This document shows, in pieces, positions 32,655 to 42,155 of a DNA stretch of 64,000 nucleotides (positions within the stretch are counted from its first letter, which is position 1; each line of letters opens with the position of its first letter). The notes under the pieces were generated by a model, which was not told the DNA's origin, searched no databases, and worked only from the letters and a program-made list of their open reading frames with translations. This stretch comes from Chitinophaga sp. GbtcB8. Lineage in GTDB: Bacteria; Bacteroidota; Bacteroidia; Chitinophagales; Chitinophagaceae. The translations under genes were made by a program, and so were the position numbers. The stretch is taken from assembly GCF_019091455.1 (NCBI RefSeq), contig NZ_JAGXJN010000009.1, positions 86,350 to 150,349 on the forward strand, in the 5' to 3' direction.

Positions 32655-34229
32655 CTATAAGCCGGCCAGTTTGGCCAGCGTGCGGTATAAGGCAGATGGA
32701 TCATAAGGTTTATGCAGGATGGAATGTACCTGCAGGCTGTTTAGCTTGTCTGTTACATTAGGTATAACATCAGCAGTAAGGGCAATAATAAAGGCATGCG
32801 GTTGCAGCTGGCGGATATGGGGAATGGTATCATACCCATCCATTTCCGGCATGTGCAGGTCCAGCAGTACGCCGTCAAAGTGTTGCTGCTGCATCATTTC
32901 CACGGCCTCACGGCCATTAACGGCAGTAAGGGTTGCTGCGCCTGTTCTTTGCAGCTGGTACACGATCACCATTGCATTAATGGTATTGTCCTCTACAACC
33001 AGCAGCTTTTTATTTTTAAGCCAGTCCCACAATTGTTTTTCATTATATACTATGCTGGTGCGTGTAACAGCGGGCAGCTGGTCAAAGATAATATCAAACC
33101 GGAAAGTAGTGCCGAGACCGGGTTCACTGTCAATGGTTATGCTGCTGTTATACAGCTCTACCAGGCTTTTGGTAATGGGCAGCCCCAGCCCCGTGCCGCC
33201 ATGCTGGCGGGTAGTATCGCTTTGCGCCTGTACAAAGCTTTCAAAGATACGGTTATGCATATCCTTTTGAATACCGATGCCGGTATCTTTTACAGAAAAG
33301 CTCACCGTGGCTTTTGCCGCTGTTTGGCTTAACAGCTTTACTTCTATAAAAATGCTGCCTTCGTGTGTGAACTTAATGGCGTTGTTAATAAGATTATTGA
33401 GGATCTGCGTTAGCCGGAACGGGTCGCCGCAAAGGCTGGGCGGCAGGAGCGGATCTATGACCATGTGCAGGCGTACCTTTTTGGATTGGGCCAGGGGCTG
33501 ATAATTGTTCTCAAGATCCCTGAGCAGGCTTTTAAGATCAAAGGGAACATTTTCCAGCTCCACTTTCCCGGCTTCTATCTTGGAAAGGTCAAGTATATCG
33601 TTGATCAGCGTCAGCAAATGATCTGCGGAGTATTTCAGGCTGCGTACCAGGTTACCATGCTGCGGCGTTTCTTCCAGCAGGTTGGCAATACCAATAATAC
33701 CATTGAGGGGGGTACGGATCTCATGGCTCATTACTGAAAGGAACTCGCCGCGTTCCCGCGCTGCTTTTTCTGCCTGCTCCTTTGCATGGATCAGCTCAAG
33801 GTGGGTGAGCTTATATTGGGTAATATCCTTGATCACGGCCATAATACGCCGGCCGCTGCCCGCTGCGCCGCCTTTAATGAGATTAACCCGCAGCCGGTAC
33901 CAGTTATCTACATCGGGGCGCTGATCTTCATATTCTATTTCCTGGGAAACACCGGTAGCAAACAGTGTGTCAATCAAAACCGCAAACATTTCACTCTGCG
34001 GGCCCAGCACATCGTTCATATGGCGGCCAATGATCTGGTCTTTGGGAAGGTACAGCAGGGATTCATCTTTACACCAAACCTGTTTGAATATGCGCTGTTC
34101 ATTTAATTCAAATACAATATCGTCCAAACAGGTTAATAAGGCTTCTACATCATTGGTTTGCCAATGTTCTGTGGTATCCTGTTCCTGCGGTATAGTCATG
34201 CTGCCTCGCTGGTGTGCTTGATCGGACAT
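32655..34229 (-). CDS. Hybrid sensor histidine kinase (PAS-HisKA-HATPase-receiver)
   Basis: 524 residues, no membrane segment, so a cytoplasmic sensor. Order: PAS domain (about 25-145), HisKA (about 165-230, phosphoacceptor His in VMSHEIRTPLNGI), HATPase (about 275-390: N box NNLINNAIKF, G1 VKDTGIGI, G2 GGTGLGLPI), and a C-terminal receiver (about 405-520, LLVVEDN, phosphoacceptor Asp in VLLDLHMPEMDG, and the lysine in LHKPYD). There is no output domain; signal must pass to another phosphotransfer protein not seen here. Its ligand is unknown. Confidence 0.93.
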   Translation of the reverse strand: MSDQAHQRGSMTIPQEQDTTEHWQTNDVEALLTCLDDIVFELNEQRIFKQVWCKDESLLYLPKDQIIGRHMNDVLGPQSEMFAVLIDTLFATGVSQEIEYEDQRPDVDNWYRLRVNLIKGGAAGSGRRIMAVIKDITQYKLTHLELIHAKEQAEKAARERGEFLSVMSHEIRTPLNGIIGIANLLEETPQHGNLVRSLKYSADHLLTLINDILDLSKIEAGKVELENVPFDLKSLLRDLENNYQPLAQSKKVRLHMVIDPLLPPSLCGDPFRLTQILNNLINNAIKFTHEGSIFIEVKLLSQTAAKATVSFSVKDTGIGIQKDMHNRIFESFVQAQSDTTRQHGGTGLGLPITKSLVELYNSSITIDSEPGLGTTFRFDIIFDQLPAVTRTSIVYNEKQLWDWLKNKKLLVVEDNTINAMVIVYQLQRTGAATLTAVNGREAVEMMQQQHFDGVLLDLHMPEMDGYDTIPHIRQLQPHAFIIALTADVIPNVTDKLNSLQVHSILHKPYDPSALYRTLAKLAGL

Positions 34230-34344
34230 TCTAATAAATTTAAGGGGGGTAAACTGAATAACAACGAGTGGCCCTCTCGGTGTTTGTACTGCTCTACTGG
34301 TTACTGGTTTATCAATCAGGGGCTAAAATTAGTAAATTATATCA

Positions 34345-34374
34345 GGAAAAATGCAATCCTTTGGGAAAGGATTG
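34345..34374 (-). terminator. Terminator downstream of the TonB receptor
   Basis: CAATCCTTT (34354-34362) pairs perfectly with AAAGGATTG (34366-34374) around GGG. On the minus strand the stem is followed by CATTTTTCC. It ends the RR-HK-receptor operon. Confidence 0.7.
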
Positions 34375-34510
34375 TTTCTGACAGGGGCCTGCTCAATTAG
34401 CTTGCTGCGGTTTAAGTTTGATCTCTGAAATAAGTGTGCCTGTTGCAAACCCCATACCGGGCGTGCCGCTGTACCTGCATTGGCGGAAATGAAGATAATG
34501 ATGAAACCTT

Positions 34511-36502
34511 TTACAGGGTATATTTAACAGAGAAATTAATGGTACGGCCGTCAATAGGCCCCCATAACGGCAGGAACTGCGGCTGCGTAATACTGCCGGT
34601 GTATAAGGCCTCCCGCTTACCCTGGCGGGCATCAAAAATATTTTCCCCATTCAGCACTACCGTAAAGTGATCGCCAAACTGGCGGGAGATCATGGCGGCC
34701 CAGAACCAGTAGTTGGGCGCCAGCTGGTTATTATACAGGTATTGATGGCCTATCCAGGCGCTCTCAATACCAAAGCGCCATTTATCCGGGATCTCATAAG
34801 CCAGGGTGCTTGCAAATTTATCCCGCGGGGCAAAGGGCACAAAGGTATGGGCCGGATCTGAGTATTTGGAGGTAGTATGGTTGTAACCTACATACAGCTC
34901 TATGTTGTCATAACTAAAACGTATATACGTATCAGTGCCCAGGCTCCTGCATTCATAGGGCTGGTTTTGCAGTAATATTTTACCTTCTGCCTGCGCAACG
35001 GGCATAATGGGATGTTTGATGTAGGTATAATACAATGCCTGGTCTATGGTTATTTCCACCGGGCCTAGTGAGGTCTGGTAACTTGCGTCTACATTAAGTC
35101 CCCGGCTTTTTTCTGACTGCATGCCGGTGGTAAGCGGCAGCAGGTCACGGTAGGCAATGTTCTGCGTCTGGCTGGTAAAAATGGCTGGTGTTTTATAACC
35201 AGTGCCGCCGCTCAGGCGTATTGACAGGGCATCTATGGGCCTGTACACAACGGCTAAACGCGGCAGCACATACCAGCCGTACACGTTATGATAGTCTATG
35301 CGCAGGCCTGCTTCCATCATTAGCTGCCTGGTGATATTAAAACCATCCTGTGCAAACAGGCCGGTAGTGTTGTAGGTGTAGTTATTAATAAGGCTGCTGT
35401 CGCCACCGGCCCGTTTATATTTTTCGCCGGTATCATTCAGGCCCAGCACCCAGTTATGCCGCCCGCTCTTTTTGTTATAGGCTACCTCTGCATACAGGTT
35501 GCCCTGGTTACCGCGCAAGGCAAATGTGCCTTCAGTATTATCCAGGTGATAATAGCTGTTCACTCCTTTGGCGGTAAGGGTGCCGCCGCCTAATTGCTTG
35601 CGGGTAAATTGAAGGTCTATGCTGTGCCGGTGGCTGTTATTGGTTTCTGTATATCGGTGCAGGCTATCCATACCATGTGCCAGTACCTGCATATCGCCAC
35701 CGGCGCGTTTTTCAATGGTGCCGGTATAACCTGCTACCAGCGTGGTATTAGGATCTATATAATAAAAAAAGCGGGGATGCAGCGTGTACTGCCGTAAGCG
35801 GGGCACATCGCTAAACCCGTCTTTATTAACATCACTTTCATTTTGTACGGTGGCGCCGGCAAAAAGGGTAAGGCCGGTTTTTTTCCAGCGTTGCGCGTAA
35901 TAGGTGTTTACATTATTTTCTTTGAGGGTGCTGCGGTTCAGCAATACATTCAGCTCCGGCTCATAACCCGGTGTTTTGGCAATAAAGTTGATCATGCCTG
36001 CAATGGCGCCACCGCCATAAAGGGTGGATATGGAACCTTTAATGATCTCGATCTGCTTCAGGTCCAGCGGGGGAATGGCCAGCACGCCAAAGTTGCCGCT
36101 CAGGCCTTCATATACGGGCATACCATCACGCAGCAGCTGGGTGTACTTACCATCCAGCCCCTGCATACGGATGGCGTTATTACCATTTACGGCAGAGGTG
36201 TTCTGGATATGGATCACCGACAGGTCGCCCAGGATGCTGGCCACATTTCCGGGTTTAATGCCGCTTTCTTCCTGCATATCTTCCTGCCCCAGCACCTCCA
36301 CTTTCATGGGCAGGTCTTCCAGGCGGCTGTTGGTACGGGTGGAGCTAATCACTACCTCCGCTATGTTCCTGACCTGCGGTTTCGGCGAACCGGGAACAGT
36401 GTCAGCCGGGGCTTGTCTGGTAGCGCTGTCTTTTGCAATGATCTGCGCCTGTGCTGCAAAAACGCTGCACAGGAAGACTATAGTGTATAACAGTTGTTGC
36501 AT
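34511..36502 (-). CDS. TonB-dependent outer-membrane receptor
   Basis: 663 residues from the ATG at 36502 (MQQLLYTIVFLCSVFAAQAQ signal); a longer frame runs back over the kinase gene and was rejected. Plug domain at about 50-165 (EVVISSTRTNSRLEDLP, IRMQGLDGKYTQLLRDGMPV, IEIIKGSISTLYGGGAIAGMINFI), then a 22-strand-type barrel to the C-terminal VKYTL. This is a classic ligand-gated porin of the siderophore/cobalamin/metal class without an N-terminal carboxypeptidase-like domain. It starts 7 bases after the kinase stop in an operon with a two-component pair, so its expression is likely regulated by that pair. Substrate unknown. Confidence 0.92.
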   Translation of the reverse strand: MQQLLYTIVFLCSVFAAQAQIIAKDSATRQAPADTVPGSPKPQVRNIAEVVISSTRTNSRLEDLPMKVEVLGQEDMQEESGIKPGNVASILGDLSVIHIQNTSAVNGNNAIRMQGLDGKYTQLLRDGMPVYEGLSGNFGVLAIPPLDLKQIEIIKGSISTLYGGGAIAGMINFIAKTPGYEPELNVLLNRSTLKENNVNTYYAQRWKKTGLTLFAGATVQNESDVNKDGFSDVPRLRQYTLHPRFFYYIDPNTTLVAGYTGTIEKRAGGDMQVLAHGMDSLHRYTETNNSHRHSIDLQFTRKQLGGGTLTAKGVNSYYHLDNTEGTFALRGNQGNLYAEVAYNKKSGRHNWVLGLNDTGEKYKRAGGDSSLINNYTYNTTGLFAQDGFNITRQLMMEAGLRIDYHNVYGWYVLPRLAVVYRPIDALSIRLSGGTGYKTPAIFTSQTQNIAYRDLLPLTTGMQSEKSRGLNVDASYQTSLGPVEITIDQALYYTYIKHPIMPVAQAEGKILLQNQPYECRSLGTDTYIRFSYDNIELYVGYNHTTSKYSDPAHTFVPFAPRDKFASTLAYEIPDKWRFGIESAWIGHQYLYNNQLAPNYWFWAAMISRQFGDHFTVVLNGENIFDARQGKREALYTGSITQPQFLPLWGPIDGRTINFSVKYTL

Positions 36503-36509
36503 AGTATTC

Positions 36510-37814
36510 CTATGCTGCAAAGGAAGGTTTGGAATTTGTAGAGAATCTGGAGATGGTGAATGTATGCACACCATTTTCAAAGTAATAGCTGATCGGGAGA
36601 TTATAGGTATCGCAGATCTTTTTTACAATGGCCAGCCCCAGGCCGTTGGAGCTGTCCAGCACAGCGCCGCCTTTTTTAAAACGCTGAAAAAGCTGCTGTT
36701 GCGGAATGGCCGGCCAGCTGCTGGTGTTGCTGATGGTGAACTGCTGATCATCCAGCTGCAGCTTTATTTTACCGCCGGTATAATTATAACGGATAGCATT
36801 ACCTACCAGGTTGCTGATCAGCATATCTGCCAGCGCTGCGGGCATTTGCCAGGAGGTATCGTGGGTAAGCTGTGTTTCCAGTGTAAGCTTTTTATCTTTT
36901 ATCAGCTCATCCAGCAGGCCCAGGTATTGTTTGGTAACGTGCTGCAGGCTTTCCGGCTGGGAGGTATCGTACTGGTGGTTCTCTATTTTAGCCAGCAGCA
37001 GCAGGGAGTGGTTCAGGCGGGCCAGGCGTTCCAGGGCTTCGCTGCTTTGGGCAATGGCATGCAGCTGTGCATCGCTGAGGGTTTCATCCTGCAGCAGCAG
37101 CTCCAGCTTACTTTCTGCAATGGCCAGGGGTGTTTGCATTTCATGGGCTGCATCTTCCGTTAGCTCTTTAATGCTTTGGTAATCTGCATGTATGCGTGTT
37201 ATCATGGCCGTTAGTGCGGTATGCAGCTGGTTAAATTCCTTGATGGAGGAAGGGCTGAAGCTGACGCTTTCCATCTTCTTGAGCTCAATGCCATGCAATT
37301 TTTCCAGCGACTGGTAAAAGGGCCGCCACAGGCGCTTGCTCAGCATCCTGTTCAGCAGCAGTATGAAAACCAGCAGGCCGCCAAACACGATCAGCATTAC
37401 AATGAAGATGTTCTTTATAAGATCATCCCGTTCTATTAATGATTTGCGGATGGTTAACAGGTAAGAATTATTGTGGATGCTTAATACCTGTGTAAGCTGT
37501 CGGTAAGGTGTTTTTTTTCCTTCTATATCCTGGTATAGCATTACGCTTTCCAGAACAGGTTTTGCCTGCGCGGGCTGTGTTACGGGCTGCAGGCTGAACT
37601 CCGGGGTGGAGAGCCGGAACACCGGGCTGTGAACGCTTACGGTGTCCATATAACGCAGCCACTGGATCTGATCGTTCAGCAGCTCTTCATCTATTTCATG
37701 CCCGATCTCTTTATTGAACTGGGAAAAGAGGTAAAAGGTGCTGATGGTGAGCAGCGGTAATACCAGCAGCAGGAAATAAATGGTGGTTTGCGTAAGTAAC
37801 TTCATCGGTCTCAT
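36510..37814 (-). CDS. Sensor histidine kinase
   Basis: 434 residues. Two membrane helices (about 10-28 and 130-155) bound a short periplasmic domain of about 100 residues. The phosphoacceptor His is in DAAHEMQTPLAI, the N box in LVGNAIRYNYTGG, and the G box in SSNGLGLAIVKKI. It probably phosphorylates the response regulator encoded 11 bases upstream and senses a periplasmic signal linked to the receptor downstream. Confidence 0.93.
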   Translation of the reverse strand: MRPMKLLTQTTIYFLLLVLPLLTISTFYLFSQFNKEIGHEIDEELLNDQIQWLRYMDTVSVHSPVFRLSTPEFSLQPVTQPAQAKPVLESVMLYQDIEGKKTPYRQLTQVLSIHNNSYLLTIRKSLIERDDLIKNIFIVMLIVFGGLLVFILLLNRMLSKRLWRPFYQSLEKLHGIELKKMESVSFSPSSIKEFNQLHTALTAMITRIHADYQSIKELTEDAAHEMQTPLAIAESKLELLLQDETLSDAQLHAIAQSSEALERLARLNHSLLLLAKIENHQYDTSQPESLQHVTKQYLGLLDELIKDKKLTLETQLTHDTSWQMPAALADMLISNLVGNAIRYNYTGGKIKLQLDDQQFTISNTSSWPAIPQQQLFQRFKKGGAVLDSSNGLGLAIVKKICDTYNLPISYYFENGVHTFTISRFSTNSKPSFAA

Positions 37815-37825
37815 ACAGCCCCGGT

Positions 37826-38503
37826 TTATTGATCAGACCAGCGGTAGCCGGTACCATAAATGGTTTTAATATAATCCTCACCGCCGGCTTCCAGCAGCTT
37901 GCGGCGCAGGTTCTTGATATGTGAGTAAATGAAATCGTAGGAGCCTGCCTGGTCATAGGCATCGCCCCAGAGGTGGCCGGCCAGCGCAGTTTTGGTAACC
38001 ACCCTGCGCTGGTTGGCAATGAAGTATAACAGCAGCTGGTACTCTTTGCTGGTAAGCGTAAGGGGAGTATCCTTTACAAAAACCGCTTTGGAGCCTGGCG
38101 CTATGCGGATCTCATTGAAATGGATATTGGTGTTGCCATCAAAATGTTTACGCCGCAAAATGGCATTGATACGGGCATTCAGCTCTGACAGGTGAAAGGG
38201 TTTGGTCAGGTAATCATCGGCGCCCAGGTCCAGGCCACTGAGCTTATCCTCCAAAGAATCTTTGGCGGAAATGATAATAATACCTGCTTCTGATTCCAGC
38301 GCTTTTAATTCTTTGATAATATCCAGGCCATTGCCTTTGGGCAGGCCTATGTCGGCCACAATGCAGTCGTAATCGTAATCATTCACCTTTGCCATGGCCT
38401 GGGGAAAGTCAGGCGCGGTTTCACAGATATATCCCTGCTGCTCCAGGTACTGGCGGATGGCCGTTTGCAGGGCCGGTTCATCTTCTATGACCAAAACTTT
38501 CAT
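37826..38503 (-). CDS. OmpR/PhoB-type response regulator
   Basis: 225 residues. Receiver with the acidic pocket VIEDEP, phosphoacceptor Asp in VADIGLPKGNG and lysine in LTKPFHLSE, followed by a winged-helix DNA-binding domain (about 130-223, LTLTSKEYQLLLYF, DFIYSHIKNLRRKL, GTGYRW). First gene of a probable operon with the kinase and receptor; the gene upstream ends or starts 33 bases away on the same strand, so cotranscription with the two unknown genes is possible. Confidence 0.94.
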   Translation of the reverse strand: MKVLVIEDEPALQTAIRQYLEQQGYICETAPDFPQAMAKVNDYDYDCIVADIGLPKGNGLDIIKELKALESEAGIIIISAKDSLEDKLSGLDLGADDYLTKPFHLSELNARINAILRRKHFDGNTNIHFNEIRIAPGSKAVFVKDTPLTLTSKEYQLLLYFIANQRRVVTKTALAGHLWGDAYDQAGSYDFIYSHIKNLRRKLLEAGGEDYIKTIYGTGYRWSDQ

Positions 38504-38536
38504 GAATGGATAACAGATTAGGTGAACGAATGTTTT

Positions 38537-40891
38537 TTATGGCTGCTTTTTCACAAAATCCTGCAGGTATGTGCATTCCGCTGCAATGCTTTCATAAAAG
38601 GCGGTATGCCGGTACTCCTTTACCAGGGTTGGAAAATACGGATTTTTATACGTAGCCGGGTACCACCATTCCTCTTTGCCGCTTAACTGCGCATGTTTTT
38701 GCGCGCAGCGCGCTGCCATGTATAAGGCTTTGGCTTTAAATTCCGGGTCAGTGGCCGCATCAGCTGCTTTTTTATAATATTCCTCTGCGCGGTAACAACC
38801 AAAGTATTCACGCAGGAAGGGTGATGTTTCATGTGCCGGCTCATACCACCAGGTGCTGGGGCGGTAGCTTACAGAGAACTGGTAGGAATGGCCGTAATAG
38901 GAAATGCTGAACAGCCCTGTTGCATATTCAAAATACACTTCCGGCGCTACCTTTGCAGCCTGCATCTTTTTTTCCAGCTCCACCATGCGGGTAGCATATT
39001 CCAGCTGGCTAATGCCATGGCGGATGGAGTCCTGCTCCTCATACCCGAAATCCTGCAGTTGTTCCTCAAACACCAGCTCTGAACGGCGGGTGCTGCCGCT
39101 GCGTTTGAACCAGGTAACGGCATTGGGGAAATCGTGCTGGCGTACGTAGTTGATAGCAATAACCTCTCCAAGCTGCTGTTCTGTAAGGGGCAGCTGATCA
39201 CAGAGATATTTTTCAAAAGGCGTTTTGTTTTTGCTTTTATACAGGCCGGATAAGGAAAGCAGCTGTGTAGTGGACATACTATCTGCAATAAAATCCTTTC
39301 CGCTTGTGCCGTTCCAGCGGAAATAGGTAGGATCTACCTCATCCCTTTTTGTGAGGATGAGGGACAGGCGCACGGTATCCTGCTGCCGGGCATAACGCGG
39401 CGCAATAATATAATCCAGCAGGTTGCGGTACATGCGGGTGTAAAAGGAAGCGTTCACCCAGCTATTGTCATCCGGATAATCCCAATAGGAGCTGTTTTCT
39501 TTTCCTTTGGGCAGCTTGGAGTCCAGCCATTTGAAAGAAGCCAGCAGCTTGCTTTCATAAGCTTTATCTATGCGGGGCTGTTCATTAATGTTCACCAGCA
39601 GCTGTACAATTTCCCATTGATCCTGCAGGTCGGCCCGTTGTATGTTGGGTTTTGCGGCTGCCAGGCGGGTATGGGCGCCGGCATAGTCTTTTGTCATAAA
39701 GGAAAGGTAGGCGGATGTGATCTGCCACAGGGCCGGCTCCTTTACCTTACCCTGGCCGGCAATGCTGTCTGTAAGCTGCTGCATAGCTTTTACCGCATCT
39801 GCTTTAAGACTGTTCTCAGTGTACCAGTAGTTAATCTTATTGGCGTCAATGTTAATGGCATTTTGCAGGTAACCATCTTCCAGCTTATTCACTTCTCTGG
39901 CCAAAAGCACATCCAGTATGGATGCAGTGGGATCAAAGCGGTATACTTCCCGCAGACCGTCCAGGTTCAGGATTACGGCCCTTGCTGCGTACATGGCAGC
40001 TACAGTGGCTTTCTCCGTATTGCTGGTACATAATTTCAGCACCGCTTTTTTATCAGCTTCAGCCCAGCCGGTGTTCAGGTAGGCCAGGGTGCGCTGGGAA
40101 GGCGCTGCTTCAAACACGCGGGAGAACAGGTATACGCTTTCCGCTTTTTTGCCTGTGCGCAGCAAAGCGCCTGCTTTTAATGCCAGCGCTTTATAGTGAA
40201 TAAGGGAATTGGATGGCAGTGGCGCTGCCAGTGAATCATAATAGTGAATAGCTGTTTCGTATGACTTGCTGAAATGCGCCATGCGGGTGGCCTGGTAGGC
40301 AAATCTTTCCTTAATGAACGGATCTTTACAGGCGTTATACAGCTGTATGCTGTTGCGGGCCAGGCGCATCATGGCGGCGTAATCCGGTGTTGGCGGGTTC
40401 CACGCATCGGTGATATTGGTATATACCTCGCATCTTTTAGCGAACATGAGGTAACCCAGCGTTTCCTTGTCCTTACTGCTGATGAAGTAACGGGTAAGCG
40501 TATTATTGCTTACGCTGTCCGGCGCCTGCAGCGGCGTTCCTTTATCAATGCTGGTATATAGCGCCGTCATTTGCGGACGGGAGTAGGTGTAAATAAATTC
40601 CAGGAGGTCCTTATCCGTTACCTTTGCGCTCTTACCGGAAAAAAAGGTGCTCCATTCGCGGAGGTTGGCGGCTTGCTCCGGCTCATCCACCCCATAATAT
40701 TGTGCCAGGGAAGTATAGTAGAAGGGCTCAAAGCCCTTGCCGGCGGCAAGGTTCGGGTTATAGAAATTGGTGTAATAATCATAGGGGTCCGGCTCAGGGC
40801 CGCAGGAAAACACGTAAATGGTTTCTGCAAAGAAGCAGACCAGCAGGCTAACGAAGAATACTATAAGTTTTTTCCAGTTCGGGTAATGCAT
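38537..40891 (-). CDS. Unknown exported protein, 784 residues (CGPEPDPYDYY type)
   Basis: Not a named family. N-terminal hydrophobic segment (LIVFFVSLLVCFFAETIYVF) then CGPEPDPYDYYTNFY; the Cys could be a lipid attachment site but the preceding residues are not a standard lipobox. The rest is mostly helical, with repeat-like segments (RFAYQATRMAHFSKSYETAIHYYDSL, KALALKAGALLRTGKKAESVY, KAKALYMAARCAQKHAQ) of TPR or similar character. Related Bacteroidetes proteins with the 'CGP..DPYDYY' start are known only as hypothetical. Its start overlaps the end of the upstream gene by 44 bases, so the two should be made together. Confidence 0.8.
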   Translation of the reverse strand: MHYPNWKKLIVFFVSLLVCFFAETIYVFSCGPEPDPYDYYTNFYNPNLAAGKGFEPFYYTSLAQYYGVDEPEQAANLREWSTFFSGKSAKVTDKDLLEFIYTYSRPQMTALYTSIDKGTPLQAPDSVSNNTLTRYFISSKDKETLGYLMFAKRCEVYTNITDAWNPPTPDYAAMMRLARNSIQLYNACKDPFIKERFAYQATRMAHFSKSYETAIHYYDSLAAPLPSNSLIHYKALALKAGALLRTGKKAESVYLFSRVFEAAPSQRTLAYLNTGWAEADKKAVLKLCTSNTEKATVAAMYAARAVILNLDGLREVYRFDPTASILDVLLAREVNKLEDGYLQNAINIDANKINYWYTENSLKADAVKAMQQLTDSIAGQGKVKEPALWQITSAYLSFMTKDYAGAHTRLAAAKPNIQRADLQDQWEIVQLLVNINEQPRIDKAYESKLLASFKWLDSKLPKGKENSSYWDYPDDNSWVNASFYTRMYRNLLDYIIAPRYARQQDTVRLSLILTKRDEVDPTYFRWNGTSGKDFIADSMSTTQLLSLSGLYKSKNKTPFEKYLCDQLPLTEQQLGEVIAINYVRQHDFPNAVTWFKRSGSTRRSELVFEEQLQDFGYEEQDSIRHGISQLEYATRMVELEKKMQAAKVAPEVYFEYATGLFSISYYGHSYQFSVSYRPSTWWYEPAHETSPFLREYFGCYRAEEYYKKAADAATDPEFKAKALYMAARCAQKHAQLSGKEEWWYPATYKNPYFPTLVKEYRHTAFYESIAAECTYLQDFVKKQP

Positions 40892-41858
40892 ATTTATTAA
40901 GCTCGTTTTCGTCCAGGTGATAAAATATAACTACGGGATTATAATCCTGCCGTTGTTTAGCCAGGTACCCGGCGGCGTCCCAAAGCAGTGCGGGCGGGCA
41001 GGTTTCATACCGTACTTCTTCGCCGGCATGTAAGGGATAACCTTTTACGATGGTATCCCTTAACACGGTGTATAATTGTTCCCCATTTTTACTAAAAATA
41101 CGATGGTTGCTGAAATCATTTTCCTCCAGGTTGCGGAGCAGGCCTGCATAGGAACGGTGACGGAATAATACGCTCCACCTGAACAATGGCAAAGCCAGGT
41201 CTAAAGGTAACGGATAATGCGCTATCCTTTTACCGCCGGCATAGGATTCCAGGTCGTTCATATTAAGAATGGAGTTGTGGCCGCCATATTGGCGCAGGTT
41301 GCCCATGTTATAACACATCAGCAGGCCCTTATCTGCCGGTGGTGCGCCGCTGGTAGCCAGGAATTTTACCTGGTGCAGGCGTATGGTTACGGAAAGCTGT
41401 TTGCCCTGCATAAAGGGTTGCCGGCGAAGGGATTGCAGGAATGCAAAATAGGCGTTCCTGCTGTTGCGTGTCCAGTCGCAATCTATTTGCACTTCCCCTG
41501 CCTGCTGCGGGCTGGTTTGTGCCAGCAGCTGCGCCACCTGCCGGGCCAGGGTATCTGCATTCACCTGTTTCCATACATCGTTTACAATGAATACGGTAGG
41601 TATTACCTGTAAACCGGCAGGGAAGGGGCTGCGCTGGTCCAGGCGGGCTACGGGAACGGCTGTATGGTTGTCTGCGGCCAGGGTTACGTCGAACATTTTT
41701 ACGTAAAGCCTTTGCACGCGGAGGGTATTGAGTGTATTTAGCTCAGTGCTGTCTGGCTGGTAACGCTGCTTCCAGAAATAAAAGGCGCGGGTAATGGGGC
41801 GCGGTTTGGTGCAGGCCAGGCAGCAGCAAAAGAGGTATAAAAGCCAGCGTTTATGCAT
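40848..41858 (-). CDS. Putative lipoprotein with TIM-barrel-like (DUF3142/GH18-like) features
   Basis: 336 residues from the ATG at 41858 (MHKRWLLYLFCCCLACTKP, lipobox LACT with Cys at about 16). The longer frame to 41939 is not needed, as a -7 box lies at 41876-41883. The motif VQIDCDWTRNSRNAYFAFL recalls the DxxxDW catalytic-strand motif of GH18-type barrels and of DUF3142 proteins; MCYNMGNLRQYG and DLALPLFRWSVLF fit further strands. Whether it is an active hydrolase is not known. Overlaps the 784-residue gene by 44 bases. Likely membrane-anchored at the outer surface or periplasm. Confidence 0.75.
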   Translation of the reverse strand: MHKRWLLYLFCCCLACTKPRPITRAFYFWKQRYQPDSTELNTLNTLRVQRLYVKMFDVTLAADNHTAVPVARLDQRSPFPAGLQVIPTVFIVNDVWKQVNADTLARQVAQLLAQTSPQQAGEVQIDCDWTRNSRNAYFAFLQSLRRQPFMQGKQLSVTIRLHQVKFLATSGAPPADKGLLMCYNMGNLRQYGGHNSILNMNDLESYAGGKRIAHYPLPLDLALPLFRWSVLFRHRSYAGLLRNLEENDFSNHRIFSKNGEQLYTVLRDTIVKGYPLHAGEEVRYETCPPALLWDAAGYLAKQRQDYNPVVIFYHLDENELNKYALPELEKTYSILR

Positions 41859-41875
41859 TTGCCGGCAAAGATAGC

Positions 41876-41883
41876 GTAGTAAG
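41876..41883 (-). promoter_or_regulatory. -7 promoter element of the 40848-41858 gene
   Basis: Minus-strand TATCTTTG, a full match, leaving a leader of roughly 12 bases before the ATG at 41858. It supports the lipoprotein start. Confidence 0.5.
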
Positions 41884-41958
41884 CTGTTCCTATCTGTTTT
41901 TTCCGTAAGTTTGTAGAAATGACAGGTAATAGATACCATATAGCTAAAAGTCGCCCGA

Positions 41959-41977
41959 TCGAGTATGTGATACTCGA
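41959..41977. other. Perfect short hairpin in the divergent gap
   Basis: TCGAGTAT and ATACTCGA form 8 bp around GTG. It could be an operator-like dyad or an RNA hairpin upstream of the 42156 gene. Confidence 0.5.
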
Positions 41978-42072
41978 TATGAGCGATTGTTATACCTGGT
42001 CATTTCCCGAATTTCTACCCTTTTGTCTTCACCTGTACTATTTCTCCAGCTTTAAGGCCTTTAAAACTATTG

Positions 42073-42104
42073 CCCAAGCCTAATTGATCCCACAAAGGCT
42101 TGGG
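42073..42104 (+). promoter_or_regulatory. Leader hairpin before the 42156 gene, possible attenuator
   Basis: CCCAAGCCT (42073-42081) pairs perfectly with AGGCTTGGG (42096-42104) around 14 bases, then GTTTAT. The T-run is weak, so it may be a partial terminator in the leader of the small-gene cluster. Confidence 0.45.
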
Positions 42105-42155
42105 GTTTATCTGCATTTAATTATTCCAATAATTAATCATTTAAATGATCTTGCT

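Noticed and set aside
36024..37163. Plus-strand open frame of 379 codons across the TonB receptor and kinase genes
   Set aside because: It crosses two well-supported genes in antisense and shows no known motif.
38537..38640. Lipobox in the 784-residue protein
   Set aside because: Only the N-terminal VFSC could serve and it does not fit the usual pattern well, so lipoprotein status is left open.
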